A stretch of 64,000 nucleotides of DNA from Pelomonas sp047654785 (GTDB lineage: Bacteria > Pseudomonadota > Gammaproteobacteria > Burkholderiales > Burkholderiaceae_C): positions 310,001 to 374,000 of the forward strand of contig NZ_JASGKQ010000002.1 in NCBI RefSeq assembly GCF_047654785.1, given 5' to 3'. Position 1 is the first letter of the stretch, and every line of letters starts with the position of its first letter. The notes beneath the pieces are model-generated. The model saw nothing but the letters and a program-made list of their open reading frames with translations, did no database searches and had not been told where the DNA came from. The translations under genes were made by a program, and so were the position numbers. This document shows, one piece after another, positions 27,755 to 36,012 of the stretch.

Positions 27755-28783
27755 ATGGACACCCCTCGGCGCATCCTCGTCACCGGCGGCAGCGGCTTCA
27801 TCGCCGGCGTGCTGATCCGCCGGCTGCTGGCCGCCGGCTGGCAGGTGAACACCACCGTGCGCGACCTGGCGCGCGAGCCCGCGCTGCGCCGGCGGCTGGG
27901 CGTCGAGCCCGGTGACGCGCGATGGCGCTGCTTCCAGGCCGACCTGCTGCACGACGCCGGCTGGGCCGCCGCCGCCGCGGGCTGCAGCCATGCGGCGCAC
28001 CTCGCGTCGCCGCTGCCGGTGGGCGTGCCGCGGGACGCCAGCGACCTCATCGTGCCCGCCCGCGACGGCACGCTGCGCGTGCTGAAGGCCGCGCGCGACG
28101 CGGGCGTGCGGCGCGTCGTGATGACCTCGTCCGTGGCCGCCATCGCCTACGGCCGCGGTCCGGGCGAGCACCGCTTCACCGAGGCCGACTGGACGCGGCT
28201 GGACCGGCCCGGCGTCCCGCCCTACGTGCAGTCCAAGACCCTCGCCGAGCGCGCCGCGCGCGACTGGGTGGCGCGCGAGGGCGGCGGGATCGAGTTCTGC
28301 ACGGTGAACCCGTCCGTCGTGCTGGGGCCGGTGGCCGGCGCGGACCCTTCGGCCAGCGTCGTTCTCGTGCAGCGCCTGCTGCAGGGCAAGGTGCCGGCGC
28401 TGCCCAACATCGGCTTCGGCATCGTCGACGTGCGCGACGTGGCTGAGCTGCACCTGCGCGCGCTGGCCGCGCCCGGCATGGCGGGCGAGCGCTTCATCGC
28501 CTGCGGCGGCTTCACGTGGCTGCGCGAGGTCGCCGCGGTGCTGCGCGCCGAACTGGGCGAGCCGGCGCGCAAGGTGCCCACGCGGACCCTGCCCGACTGG
28601 AGCGTGCGGCTGCTGGCGAGGTTCAGCCCGCTGGTGCGCAACGCGGCGAGCGAGCTGGGCACGGTGCGGCACCAGGACTCGGGCCATGCGCGCGAGGTGC
28701 TGGGCTGGGTGCCGCGCCCGCCGCGGGAGGCCATCGTGGCGACGGCGAGGGACTTGATCACGCTGGGCGCCGTGGCGCGCTGA
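27755..28783 (+). CDS. NAD(P)-dependent epimerase / dihydroflavonol-reductase-like SDR
   Basis: This 342-residue extended short-chain dehydrogenase has the N-terminal Rossmann motif RILVTGGSGFIAG, the catalytic YVQSK (YxxxK) at about residues 156-160 with an upstream TSSVAAIAYG serine, and a substrate domain with NPSVVLGP. It resembles dihydroflavonol-4-reductase-like aldehyde/ketone reductases. The substrate is unknown. The ATG at 27755 is preferred; an in-frame ATG lies at 27746. The gene sits between two direct copies of a MITE-like repeat, with copy 1 ending 29 bases upstream. Confidence 0.88.
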   Translation: MDTPRRILVTGGSGFIAGVLIRRLLAAGWQVNTTVRDLAREPALRRRLGVEPGDARWRCFQADLLHDAGWAAAAAGCSHAAHLASPLPVGVPRDASDLIVPARDGTLRVLKAARDAGVRRVVMTSSVAAIAYGRGPGEHRFTEADWTRLDRPGVPPYVQSKTLAERAARDWVAREGGGIEFCTVNPSVVLGPVAGADPSASVVLVQRLLQGKVPALPNIGFGIVDVRDVAELHLRALAAPGMAGERFIACGGFTWLREVAAVLRAELGEPARKVPTRTLPDWSVRLLARFSPLVRNAASELGTVRHQDSGHAREVLGWVPRPPREAIVATARDLITLGAVAR

Positions 28784-28843
28784 GGCCCGCCGGGGCCTTG
28801 CGGAGGGGCGACTTATCATCGTCCGCAAGCATGGAGGGGGTTC

Positions 28844-29081
28844 AACCTCAATCCGGCAGTTGACCGCTTGCCATTCATCGAAAGCGCTGATGTTTCAACA
28901 CCTTGTCGCCCATGCGGAGATCACCACGTCGGTGGGCAGCGCTGCATGCCCGCTGGTCTGGCGCTGCGAGCCGCTGGCGGCGTTGCTCCTCCTCGCGGGC
29001 ATGAGCCCGCAGCGTCTTCGCGCCTTGCCAGCAGCCCGCCTCGCCAGCCCCTCGGGCATGCCCAACTGCCGGATTTAGGTT
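28844..29081 (+). repeat. MITE-like repeat, copy 2
   Basis: This 238-bp element is in the same orientation as copy 1. Its ends are AACCTCAATCCGGCAGTTG (28844-28862) and the inverted copy at 29063-29081, with one mismatch in 19. The first 120 bases match copy 1 almost base for base. About 75 extra bases then appear before the shared GGGCATGCCC end. The right end (TTATGA) supplies the start codon used for the next gene at 29082. Confidence 0.8.
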
Positions 29082-29549
29082 ATGACGGGCGGCGATGGGC
29101 GATGGCGTTCCGGCCAGGCCGCGCCGGCGGCGGGCCCGGTCCGGTTCCGGCCGCATGGCCGCACGGAGATGTGGGCCGACGGCGCCATCGTCCATGTGCT
29201 GGCGCACGGGCCCTTCAACCGCGAAGGCGTCGACCTCTTCTCTGCGGAAATGCTGTCGCTGTACCGCCGCCTGCCGGCGGGCGCGCGCGTCGTCAACATC
29301 ACCGAGGTGCGCGGTGCCATGCTCGGCACGCCGGACGCCTGGGAGCGGCTGTCCGAGCACCTGGCCGCGGGCGTGACGCTGGGCCTGCCGCTGCTGGGCA
29401 CGGCCTGGGTGGCGGCGCCGGACGTGGACGGCCGCACGCTGATGCTGCCCCGCGCCGCGCAGGCCTTCGCGCAGGTCGGGCGGCGCTTCGAGGCCTTCGA
29501 AACCATGGACGAGGCCGAGCGCTGGGCGCGCCGGTTGCTGGCGATTTAG
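29082..29549 (+). CDS. STAS/SpoIIAA-like hypothetical protein
   Basis: The product is 155 residues with no firm family. Residues about 28-150 (MWADGAIVHVLAHGPFNREGV, ARVVNITEVRGAMLGTPDAW, WVAAPDVDGRTL) look like an alpha/beta STAS- or SpoIIAA-like fold. The ATG at 29082 directly abuts the repeat and has no ribosome-binding site. The in-frame ATG at 29169 may be the true start, in which case the first 29 residues are not native. It is convergent with the HigA-like antitoxin gene. Confidence 0.65.
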   Translation: MTGGDGRWRSGQAAPAAGPVRFRPHGRTEMWADGAIVHVLAHGPFNREGVDLFSAEMLSLYRRLPAGARVVNITEVRGAMLGTPDAWERLSEHLAAGVTLGLPLLGTAWVAAPDVDGRTLMLPRAAQAFAQVGRRFEAFETMDEAERWARRLLAI

Positions 29550-29568
29550 CGCCCGCGCGCACCGCCCG

Positions 29569-29883
29569 TCACGGTTTCTGCGGCACCAGCTTCACTTGCA
29601 GCTCGCAGCCCACGGCGGCGGCGTATTTCTTCAGCGTCGCCAGCGACGGCGCATGGCGGCCGGCCGCCTCCAGCCGCGAGACGGCGCTCTTGGTGGTGCC
29701 CATGCGCTCGGCCACGGCGTCCTGGGTCAGGCCCGCCTTGGCGCGTGCCTTCAGCATCTGGCTGGCCAGCGCGTATTCGAGTTCCAGTGCAGCGTAGGCG
29801 TCGGCGAAGCCGACACGCTGCCTGGCCTTGGACAGGAATTCGGCGTGGTCGTGGCGAACGGGCTGGTATTTCAGGTCAGCCAT
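29569..29883 (-). CDS. higA: XRE-family antitoxin (HigA-like)
   Basis: The 104-residue protein has a C-terminal Cro/CI-type helix-turn-helix (RAKAGLTQDAVAERMGTTKSAVSRLEAAG). The N-terminal segment probably contacts the toxin. It follows the toxin gene and overlaps it by 8 bases, the reverse order typical of higBA. It should repress the operon at the palindrome at 30210-30227. Confidence 0.88.
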   Translation of the reverse strand: MADLKYQPVRHDHAEFLSKARQRVGFADAYAALELEYALASQMLKARAKAGLTQDAVAERMGTTKSAVSRLEAAGRHAPSLATLKKYAAAVGCELQVKLVPQKP

Positions 29884-30202
29884 GCTGCATCTCCTTGAGG
29901 CGCTTGCGCGCCAGTTTCAGTTCAGCGTCGGGCGTCTGCTGCGATTTCTTGATGAAGGCATGCAGCACGACGACGCGCCTGCCGATGAGAAAACAGTAGA
30001 ACGCCCGGCCTATGCCTTCACGGCCGCGCGGCCGCAGTTCGAACAGGCCCTCGCCGAAGGCGCGCGAGTGCGGCAGGCGCAGGCTGGGGCCGTGTTCCAT
30101 CAGCAGTTCGACGAGCCGGGCGTAATCGGCCAGCACCTCCACCGGCCAGGACTCGATCTCGGCCAGCACCCGGTCGTGGAAATAGCTGATCTCGAAGGGC
30201 AT
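29876..30202 (-). CDS. higB: HigB/Gp49-like RelE-superfamily toxin
   Basis: The 108-residue protein matches the Gp49-like (phage-derived) RelE-superfamily toxins: the central LRLPHSRAFGEGLFELRPRGREGIGRAFYCF and the basic tail HAFIKKSQQTPDAELKLARKRLKEM. Such toxins cleave mRNA on the ribosome. It is first in the operon with the XRE antitoxin overlapping. It lies next to a MITE-bearing stretch, in keeping with mobile origin. Confidence 0.88.
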   Translation of the reverse strand: MPFEISYFHDRVLAEIESWPVEVLADYARLVELLMEHGPSLRLPHSRAFGEGLFELRPRGREGIGRAFYCFLIGRRVVVLHAFIKKSQQTPDAELKLARKRLKEMQHG

Positions 30203-30209
30203 GCGTCAT

Positions 30210-30227
30210 GTTAGCGGATTTGCTAAC
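30210..30227. promoter_or_regulatory. Probable higBA operator
   Basis: GTTAGC-GGATTT-GCTAAC is a perfect 6-bp inverted repeat, 7 bases upstream of the toxin start and immediately after the helicase stop codon. It is AT-rich compared with the surroundings. HigA-type XRE antitoxins bind such palindromes, so it is the likely autoregulatory site. Confidence 0.6.
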
Positions 30228-32501
30228 TCAACGCCCCCGCCGCTGCCACAGCGCCTTCTTGCCCTTCAACTGCCGCTCGATGCCGTCGTTGAGCCGGCCG
30301 CGCAGGTCGATGACGGCCTCGACGTGGCCGTAGACGCCGGGGAAGCGCAGGTCCAGCCACAGCCACAGCGTGCAGATGCGCAGCGCCTGCTCCATGCGGT
30401 CGAGGCGGCCGTGCTGGTCGTATTCGTCGAGGAAGTGCGGGTCGCCGGCCCGGCCGCTGCGGGCGTGGTTCGTGGCCCAGCCGTGGAACTGTTCGACCAG
30501 CATCGGCAGCCGCGAGTCCACCGGCGCCTGCGCGTAGCGGAAGCGCTCCTGCAGCGGCAGCGCGGCGGCGTTGCGGTCCAGCGCCTCGGCCAGCTCCAGC
30601 ATCTGCTCCAGCTCGGCGACGGCGAAGTGCGCGTCGTCCAGCCGCAGCTGCTGCATGAAGATGCTCAGCACCGCGTAGAGCTTGTTGACGCCCATGCGCT
30701 GCGAGATGGTCTGCACATGCCGCCAGTTCGGCGCGACCGGGGCCTTGAAGTCGCGCGGCGCGCGCGGCTCCTTGGGCAACAGGCTGCGCAGCGTCTTCAT
30801 CGCGTCCGCCTCGGCCTCCTTCAGCACGCTGACGAAGCCCTCGTCGTGCATGCCGTAGCGGCCCGCGCGGCCGGCGATCTGGTGCACCTCGCTGACGGAC
30901 AGCTCGCGGTCGCCGACGCCGTCGAACTTGGTCAGCGTCGAGAACAGCACGCGGCGGATCGGCAGGTTCAGGCCCATGCCGATGGCGTCGGTGGCGACCA
31001 GCACGTCGCTGGCGCCGACGGCGAAGCGCTCGGCCTCGCGGCGGCGCACCTCGGGCGGCAGTGCGCCGTAGATGACGCTGACGGCGTGGCCGCCCTGAGA
31101 GATCTGGTCGCGCAGCATCAGCACGTCGCGGCGGCTGAAGGCCACCACCGCATCGCCCGCCTGCAGGTGCGTCATCGGCACCGGCGCGGGCATGAGTTGC
31201 ACGTGCTGCTTGCGCTCGAACACGCGGCGCTCCGGCTTCTCGCCGCACAGCTGCAGCAGCCGCTCGATGGCCGGCGCCGCGTAGGCCGACGCGATGATGA
31301 TGAGCTCGCGCGCCGGCACGCCGACGATGGCCTGCGTCCAGGCCCAGCCGCGCGAGTCGTCGAAGATCATCTGCGCCTCGTCGATGACGGCCACGTCCAC
31401 CACGTCGCGCGTGTTGACCATCTCGATGGTGCTGCTGACGACGCGCGCGTTCGCGGCCGGCACGTGCTCCTCGCCGGTCAGCAGCGAGCAGGGCACGCCG
31501 CGGCCGACGAGCCGGTCGCGCCCCTCCAGCGCCAGCAGGCGCAGCGGCGCGAGGTAGGCGCCGTCCAGCGCCTGGCTCAGGCGTTCGAAGGCCGCATAGG
31601 TCTTGCCGCTGTTCGGCGGGCCGAGGTACAGCGTGACCTTGCGGCCGAGCTTGCGCGCGGTGTCGAAGCTGTCCGGGTAGCCCTGGAAGGCGAGTTCGCG
31701 GCCGAGGCTGGAGAGCGCGTCCTGCTCCTCGACCTGTTGTTCCCAGCGGTCCTGCGCGCGGGTCAGCGCGGCCTTCAGCTCGTCGAAGGGCATGGGCACG
31801 CCGCACTCGGCCTGCAGGCGCGGCAGCAGCGAGGCGAGCTGGGCCGCGTCGCCCATGGCCTCGCTGCGCGCGACCAGGTGGTTCAGGTGCAGCGCCAGCT
31901 CGGCGGTGTAGGAGTATTCGGGCGCCTGGCCCAGCGCCTGCCGCAGCGCGGCCGCGTCGCCGTCGCGGAAGAAGGCCCAGACGGGGTCTTCCGGCACCGG
32001 CACGCGGTGCGACAGGTCGATGCGCCAGGCCTCCAGGGCCAGCGTGATCGGGTGCACGCACAGCCGCGTGAAGACCAGGCCTTCGCGGCGCAGGCCCAGG
32101 CTTTCGAGCTGGTGCAGGCGCTGCTGCATCAGCGGGCGCAGCGTGTTGGCCAGCGGCGTGGCGGCCAGCTGCGCCAGCGCGACGGCGATGTGCGCCGGCA
32201 GGATCCAGCGGCTGGGCCGGCCGCCGCCGGCGGCCTTGGAGATCTGGATGCAGCCCAGGCGGTCCAGCGACTCGTCGCTGCCGCCGTCGAGGTCGGCGGG
32301 CACCAGCACCTGCGGCAGCGCGTGCGCGGCCTGGCGGATGCGGGCCCAGTCCTCGGGTGCCAGGCCCGCGGGCAGGCGGGCGGCGTGGGCGGGTTGGGGG
32401 AGGGGAAAGGCCGGCGCGGGCGGCCGGGAAGCGGACGGATGGGGAGACGGGGACTTCACGGGGGAAGTGGAACACAGCCCGCGCCCGAGCGCGCCCGGCA
32501 C
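30228..32501 (-). CDS. Suv3-like superfamily 2 RNA helicase
   Basis: The protein is about 757 residues and resembles the mitochondrial degradosome helicase SUV3. The helicase core starts near residue 285 with Walker A GPPNSGKTY. It continues with DEAQ in the VAVIDEAQMIF motif, TDAIGMGLNLPIRRVLFST and QIAGRAGRYG (motif VI), followed by a C-terminal extension. The roughly 280-residue N-terminal region is not recognisable. It probably unwinds RNA during turnover. No nuclease gene is adjacent. The start is uncertain: GTG 32459 is an alternative to 32501. sodC lies 25 bases upstream on the same strand. Confidence 0.9.
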   Translation of the reverse strand: MPGALGRGLCSTSPVKSPSPHPSASRPPAPAFPLPQPAHAARLPAGLAPEDWARIRQAAHALPQVLVPADLDGGSDESLDRLGCIQISKAAGGGRPSRWILPAHIAVALAQLAATPLANTLRPLMQQRLHQLESLGLRREGLVFTRLCVHPITLALEAWRIDLSHRVPVPEDPVWAFFRDGDAAALRQALGQAPEYSYTAELALHLNHLVARSEAMGDAAQLASLLPRLQAECGVPMPFDELKAALTRAQDRWEQQVEEQDALSSLGRELAFQGYPDSFDTARKLGRKVTLYLGPPNSGKTYAAFERLSQALDGAYLAPLRLLALEGRDRLVGRGVPCSLLTGEEHVPAANARVVSSTIEMVNTRDVVDVAVIDEAQMIFDDSRGWAWTQAIVGVPARELIIIASAYAAPAIERLLQLCGEKPERRVFERKQHVQLMPAPVPMTHLQAGDAVVAFSRRDVLMLRDQISQGGHAVSVIYGALPPEVRRREAERFAVGASDVLVATDAIGMGLNLPIRRVLFSTLTKFDGVGDRELSVSEVHQIAGRAGRYGMHDEGFVSVLKEAEADAMKTLRSLLPKEPRAPRDFKAPVAPNWRHVQTISQRMGVNKLYAVLSIFMQQLRLDDAHFAVAELEQMLELAEALDRNAAALPLQERFRYAQAPVDSRLPMLVEQFHGWATNHARSGRAGDPHFLDEYDQHGRLDRMEQALRICTLWLWLDLRFPGVYGHVEAVIDLRGRLNDGIERQLKGKKALWQRRGR

Positions 32502-32526
32502 GGCGGCCCGGGGGGCCGCGCCGCGT

Positions 32527-33048
32527 TCAGCCGCCGATCACCCCGCAGGCCACGCGCGCGCCGCCGCCGCCCAGCGGGGCCGGGTGGTCGGCATGGTTGT
32601 CGCCGCCGGCATGGACCATCAACGCGCGCTGGCGCACGTCGGCCAGCTTCAGGCGCGGCGCCAGCACGGGCGAGGTGGCGCTGCCGTCGGCGGCCACGTA
32701 GAGCGCGGGCAGGTCGCCCAGGTGGCCGTCGCCCCAGGGCTCGCCATGCTTCTTGGTGGCTTGCGGGTCCAGGTGGCCGCCGGCCGCCAGCGCGGGCACC
32801 GGGGCGCCGTTGCTGTCGGCCGGCGCGCACGAGGCGTTCTCGTGCACGTGGAAGCCGTGCAGGCCGGGCGGCAGGCCCGTCAGCGCGGGGTAGAAGGCCA
32901 GGCCGTAGGGCGTCTCGACCAGGCGCACGGTGCCGGCGGGCGCGCCCGCGCCCTGCTTCTCGGCCAGGTTCAGGGCGACGGTGGTTTCGGCGGACAGGGC
33001 CAGCGTGCTGGCCAGCAGGGCGGCGGCGGCCGCGAGGGCTTGCTTCAT
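32527..33048 (-). CDS. sodC: Cu-Zn superoxide dismutase, periplasmic
   Basis: The 173-residue enzyme dismutates superoxide in the periplasm. It has a signal peptide (MKQALAAAAALLASTLALSA), the copper ligands in GLHGFHVHENASC, zinc-loop histidines in GGHLDP and KKHGEPWGDGHLGDLP, and the C-terminal HAGGDNHADHPAPLGGGGARVACGVI. The two disulfide cysteines are present. Confidence 0.96.
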   Translation of the reverse strand: MKQALAAAAALLASTLALSAETTVALNLAEKQGAGAPAGTVRLVETPYGLAFYPALTGLPPGLHGFHVHENASCAPADSNGAPVPALAAGGHLDPQATKKHGEPWGDGHLGDLPALYVAADGSATSPVLAPRLKLADVRQRALMVHAGGDNHADHPAPLGGGGARVACGVIGG

Positions 33049-33153
33049 CCGGATGCTCCTGTGGATGGGGGGAGCGCCAGACTACGCGCCGCTGCGCGGC
33101 GGCCCTGTCCCGGCTTGCGGCGACAGCGCCGGCGCGGTCTGGGGCCTGGCGGC

Positions 33154-33753
33154 TCAGGCCTCGGCGCGCAGCGCGGCCTGCACGGCTGGCCGCTCGGCCA
33201 CGCGCGCGCGGTGGGCGGCCAGCGTCTGCAGGCCGGCGAGGTCCACGCCGACGAAGCCGGCCCAGCCGGTGACGACGAACAGGTAGGCGTCGGCCACCGT
33301 GAAGTCCTCGCCCATCAGGTAGGGCTTGCCGGCCAGCTGCTGGTCCACCCAGGTGAAGCGGTCGATGAGCTTGGCCTTGAAGAGCGCCTTGGCCGCCTCC
33401 GGCATGGCCGGGTTGAACAGCGGCGAGTAGTTCTTGTGCAGCTCGGTGCCGATGAAGGCCAGCCATTCCTGCACGCGGGTGCGCGCCAGCGTGCCTGCCG
33501 GCGGCAGCAGCCCGGAGCCGCCGGCCTGCTCGGCCAGGTATTGCACGATGGCGGCGTTCTCGGTGAGGCGCTGGCCGTCGTCCAGCTCCAGCAGCGGCAC
33601 GTAGCCGCGCGGGTTGACGGCGTAGTAGTCGCTGCCGTCGGGCAGCCGGTGGGTCTTCAGGTCGACCTTGACGGTCTCGGCCGCCAGGCCGGCCTCGTGC
33701 AGCACGATGTGCGGGCACAGCGAGCAGGCGCCGGGGGTGAAATAGAGCTTCAT
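33154..33753 (-). CDS. gstA: Beta-class glutathione S-transferase
   Basis: This 199-residue bacterial GST has the N-terminal thioredoxin-like domain MKLYFTPGACSLCPHI, where Cys10 is the beta-class active-site residue, the cis-Pro block YVPLLEL and the glutathione-binding LTENAAIVQYL. The C-terminal helical domain has GEDFTVADAYLFVVTGW. It is cytosolic and serves in detoxification. Confidence 0.95.
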   Translation of the reverse strand: MKLYFTPGACSLCPHIVLHEAGLAAETVKVDLKTHRLPDGSDYYAVNPRGYVPLLELDDGQRLTENAAIVQYLAEQAGGSGLLPPAGTLARTRVQEWLAFIGTELHKNYSPLFNPAMPEAAKALFKAKLIDRFTWVDQQLAGKPYLMGEDFTVADAYLFVVTGWAGFVGVDLAGLQTLAAHRARVAERPAVQAALRAEA

Positions 33754-33821
33754 CGGGGTTCTCCTTGCAGGGGGCGGCGCAGCCTAAACCAAGTGCGTGG
33801 CCGCGCGTGCGCGGGGGTCTT

Positions 33822-34379
33822 TCAGCGCTCCGGCAGCGCGTTCTCGCGCAGCATGCGCTGCATCAGCGTGAAGAAGCGGTCGTAGAACTCGCCGGCGGGG
33901 ATGGTCTCGGCGGCGACCTTGACCAGCGAGTCCTCCGTGGACGACAGCGGCACCGAGATCGAGCCCAGCGCGCTGACGCCCAGGCTGGCGGCCTGCGGGT
34001 TCTTCTTGAGGACGTAGCGGTCCTGCTGCGCGCTGACGTAGGCGGTGGCCACCTGCTGGCGGGGGCCGTCGCCCACGCAGACGACGTTGAAGGTGATCTC
34101 CACGTGGACCTCGCCCTCGGGCTGGAAGTGCTTGCTGCCGCGCACCAGGCCGCCATCGGCCTTGCTGATGACGTAGCCCTGGCTCAGCAGCGCGCGGCGG
34201 GCGGCTTCGCAGGTGGCCTCGGCGTTGGCGTCGAACAGCCGCGAAAAGGTCTCTTCGGCGGCGAAGCTCTCGCCCTGGTAGACCTTGCGGGACTTCTCCG
34301 TCGTTCGCGGCATGCCGGTGCAGCCGGCCAGCAGCGCGCAGACGAGGGCCGGCAGGATCAGGAAACGGGTGCGGTGCAT
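33822..34379 (-). CDS. DUF2242 family lipoprotein
   Basis: This 185-residue predicted lipoprotein has the lipobox VCALLAGCTG at about residues 12-21. The mature part (YQGESFAAEETFSRLFDANAEATCEAARRALLSQGY) is typical of DUF2242, a proteobacterial family of unknown function. An ATG at 34379 next to the signal sequence was chosen over longer frames. Confidence 0.85.
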   Translation of the reverse strand: MHRTRFLILPALVCALLAGCTGMPRTTEKSRKVYQGESFAAEETFSRLFDANAEATCEAARRALLSQGYVISKADGGLVRGSKHFQPEGEVHVEITFNVVCVGDGPRQQVATAYVSAQQDRYVLKKNPQAASLGVSALGSISVPLSSTEDSLVKVAAETIPAGEFYDRFFTLMQRMLRENALPER

Positions 34380-34455
34380 GGGGGCGATTATTCCGCCGCC
34401 GGGCGAAGCCCCTCCGGGAAACCCCTGATCGGCGCCGCCGCCCCGGCCGCCGGCG

Positions 34456-34484
34456 CGCAAAAAAGCCGGCAGGCGCCGGCTCGT
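34456..34484 (-). terminator. Rho-independent terminator of gdhA
   Basis: Read on the minus strand, AGCCGGC-GCCT-GCCGGCT forms a perfect 7-bp stem with a 4-base loop, followed by six Ts (positions 34464 to 34459). It lies 58 bases after the gdhA stop. Confidence 0.88.
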
Positions 34485-34539
34485 GGGGCGGCGCCGGCCG
34501 CACGGGGCCGGCGCCATGGGGTGAGGCCGCCGGGCGGCC

Positions 34540-35811
34540 TCAGGGGTAGAGCCCGCGCTCCTCGCGCGCCTGCAGCACCCGCGTGCAGGCCACCGTGAAG
34601 GCGGCCGTGCGCAGCGGGATCCGGTGCTGCTCGCCCGTCTCCCAGATGTGCTTGAACGCGCCGATCAGGATCTTGTCCAGGCGCACGTTGATCTCGTCCT
34701 CGGTCCAGAAGAAGGACGAGAAGTCCTGCACCCACTCGAAATAGGACACCGTCACGCCGCCGGCGTTGGCGATCACGTCGGGCACGACGACGATGCCGCG
34801 GTCGGCCAGCACGGCCTCGCCGTCGGGCGTGGTGGGGCCGTTGGCGCCTTCCAGCACCAGGCGGGTCTGCAGGCGCCGGGCGCGCTCGGCGGTGATCTGG
34901 CCTTCCAGCGCGGCCGGGATCACCACGTCGCTCTTGACGTCCCAGAAGTCCTCGTTGGCGATCGCGTCGCCGCCCTTGAAGCCGGCCACGCCGCGGGTGG
35001 CGGCCACGTGGTCCAGCAGGCTCTGCATGTCGAAGCCGCGCTCGTTGACGATGGTGCCGGTGTGGTCCTGCACGGCCACGACCTTGGCGCCGTTGGCGGC
35101 GAACAGCTTGGCGGCGATGGAGCCCACGTTGCCGAAGCCCTGCACGGCGACGCGCGCGCCCGCCATGTCGATGTTCAGGCGGCGCATGGCCTCGCGGCCG
35201 ACGACGAACACGCCGCGGCCGGTGGCCGCCACGCGGCCCAGCGAGCCGCCCAGCGGGATGGGCTTGCCGGTGACGACGCCGGTGGCGGTGGCGCCGACGT
35301 TCATCGAGTACGTGTCCATCATCCAGGCCATGATCTGGCCGTTGGTGTTCACGTCGGGGGCCGGGATGTCCTGGGTGGGGCCGATGATGATGCCGATCTC
35401 GCTGGTGTAGCGGCGCGTGACCTTCTCCAACTCCTTCAGCGACAGCACCGACGGGTCGAGCCGGATGCCGCCCTTGGCGCCGCCGTAGGGCAGGTTCACC
35501 GCGGCGTTCTTCACCGTCATCCAGGCCGACAGCGCCATCACCTCTTCCAGCGTCACGTCCGGGTGGTAGCGCACGCCGCCCTTGCCGGGGCCGCGCGTGA
35601 GGCTGTGCTGCACCCGGTAGCCCTCGTAGTGGGCGATGGTGCCGTTGTCCAGCTCGATGGGGATGTCCACGATCAGCGCGCGCTTGGGGCGGCGCAGCGT
35701 CTCGACCCAGCGGGCGAGGTGGCCCAGGTAGGGCTCCACGGCGTCGATCTGCGACAGGTAAGTCCCCCACGGGCTGTTGCGCGTGGGCGAAACGAACGAC
35801 AGGTTGGGCAT
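34540..35811 (-). CDS. gdhA: Glu/Leu/Phe/Val-family glutamate dehydrogenase
   Basis: This 423-residue oxidoreductase interconverts glutamate and 2-oxoglutarate plus ammonia. The substrate domain has GGVRYHPDVTLEEVMALSAWMTVKNA and the catalytic-lysine motif PYGGAKGGI. The nucleotide domain has VAVQGFGNVGS. The sequence fits the NAD-dependent group II GDHs more than NADP enzymes. GGAG precedes the ATG at 35811, which was chosen over a longer upstream frame. Confidence 0.94.
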   Translation of the reverse strand: MPNLSFVSPTRNSPWGTYLSQIDAVEPYLGHLARWVETLRRPKRALIVDIPIELDNGTIAHYEGYRVQHSLTRGPGKGGVRYHPDVTLEEVMALSAWMTVKNAAVNLPYGGAKGGIRLDPSVLSLKELEKVTRRYTSEIGIIIGPTQDIPAPDVNTNGQIMAWMMDTYSMNVGATATGVVTGKPIPLGGSLGRVAATGRGVFVVGREAMRRLNIDMAGARVAVQGFGNVGSIAAKLFAANGAKVVAVQDHTGTIVNERGFDMQSLLDHVAATRGVAGFKGGDAIANEDFWDVKSDVVIPAALEGQITAERARRLQTRLVLEGANGPTTPDGEAVLADRGIVVVPDVIANAGGVTVSYFEWVQDFSSFFWTEDEINVRLDKILIGAFKHIWETGEQHRIPLRTAAFTVACTRVLQAREERGLYP

Positions 35812-35965
35812 GTAATGCTCCGTAACTTTGAGTGGGCCGAACGGTAGCGCGAAGGCCGGCTTTGCCTCAACGACTTGTCTAGCCAAGTGTTCATGCGGCC
35901 ATGCATGCAACGCATGGCATCGGTTTCCGGTGGCAAATTTCACGAGGGAGCCCGACCATGCAGGC

Positions 35966-35991
35966 AACAAAAAACCGGCCTGAGCCGGTTT
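35966..35991 (-). terminator. Rho-independent terminator of the lipoprotein operon
   Basis: Read on the minus strand, AACCGGC-TCAG-GCCGGTT is a perfect 7-bp stem followed by a run of Ts (35974 to 35969). It lies about 20 bases downstream of the DUF4410-like gene stop. Confidence 0.88.
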
Positions 35992-36012
35992 ACGTGGTCG
36001 AGGCGCGAGCGC

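Noticed and set aside
27560..29081. The repeats as integron attC sites
   Set aside because: No GTTRRRY/RYYYAAC core pair is present at the ends, and no integrase or cassette array is nearby; terminal inverted repeats fit a MITE better.
28868..29797. A protein gene spanning the second repeat
   Set aside because: The frame covers the repeat and runs out of frame through the STAS-like gene; similar frames appear in repeat copy 1 only because the DNA is repeated.
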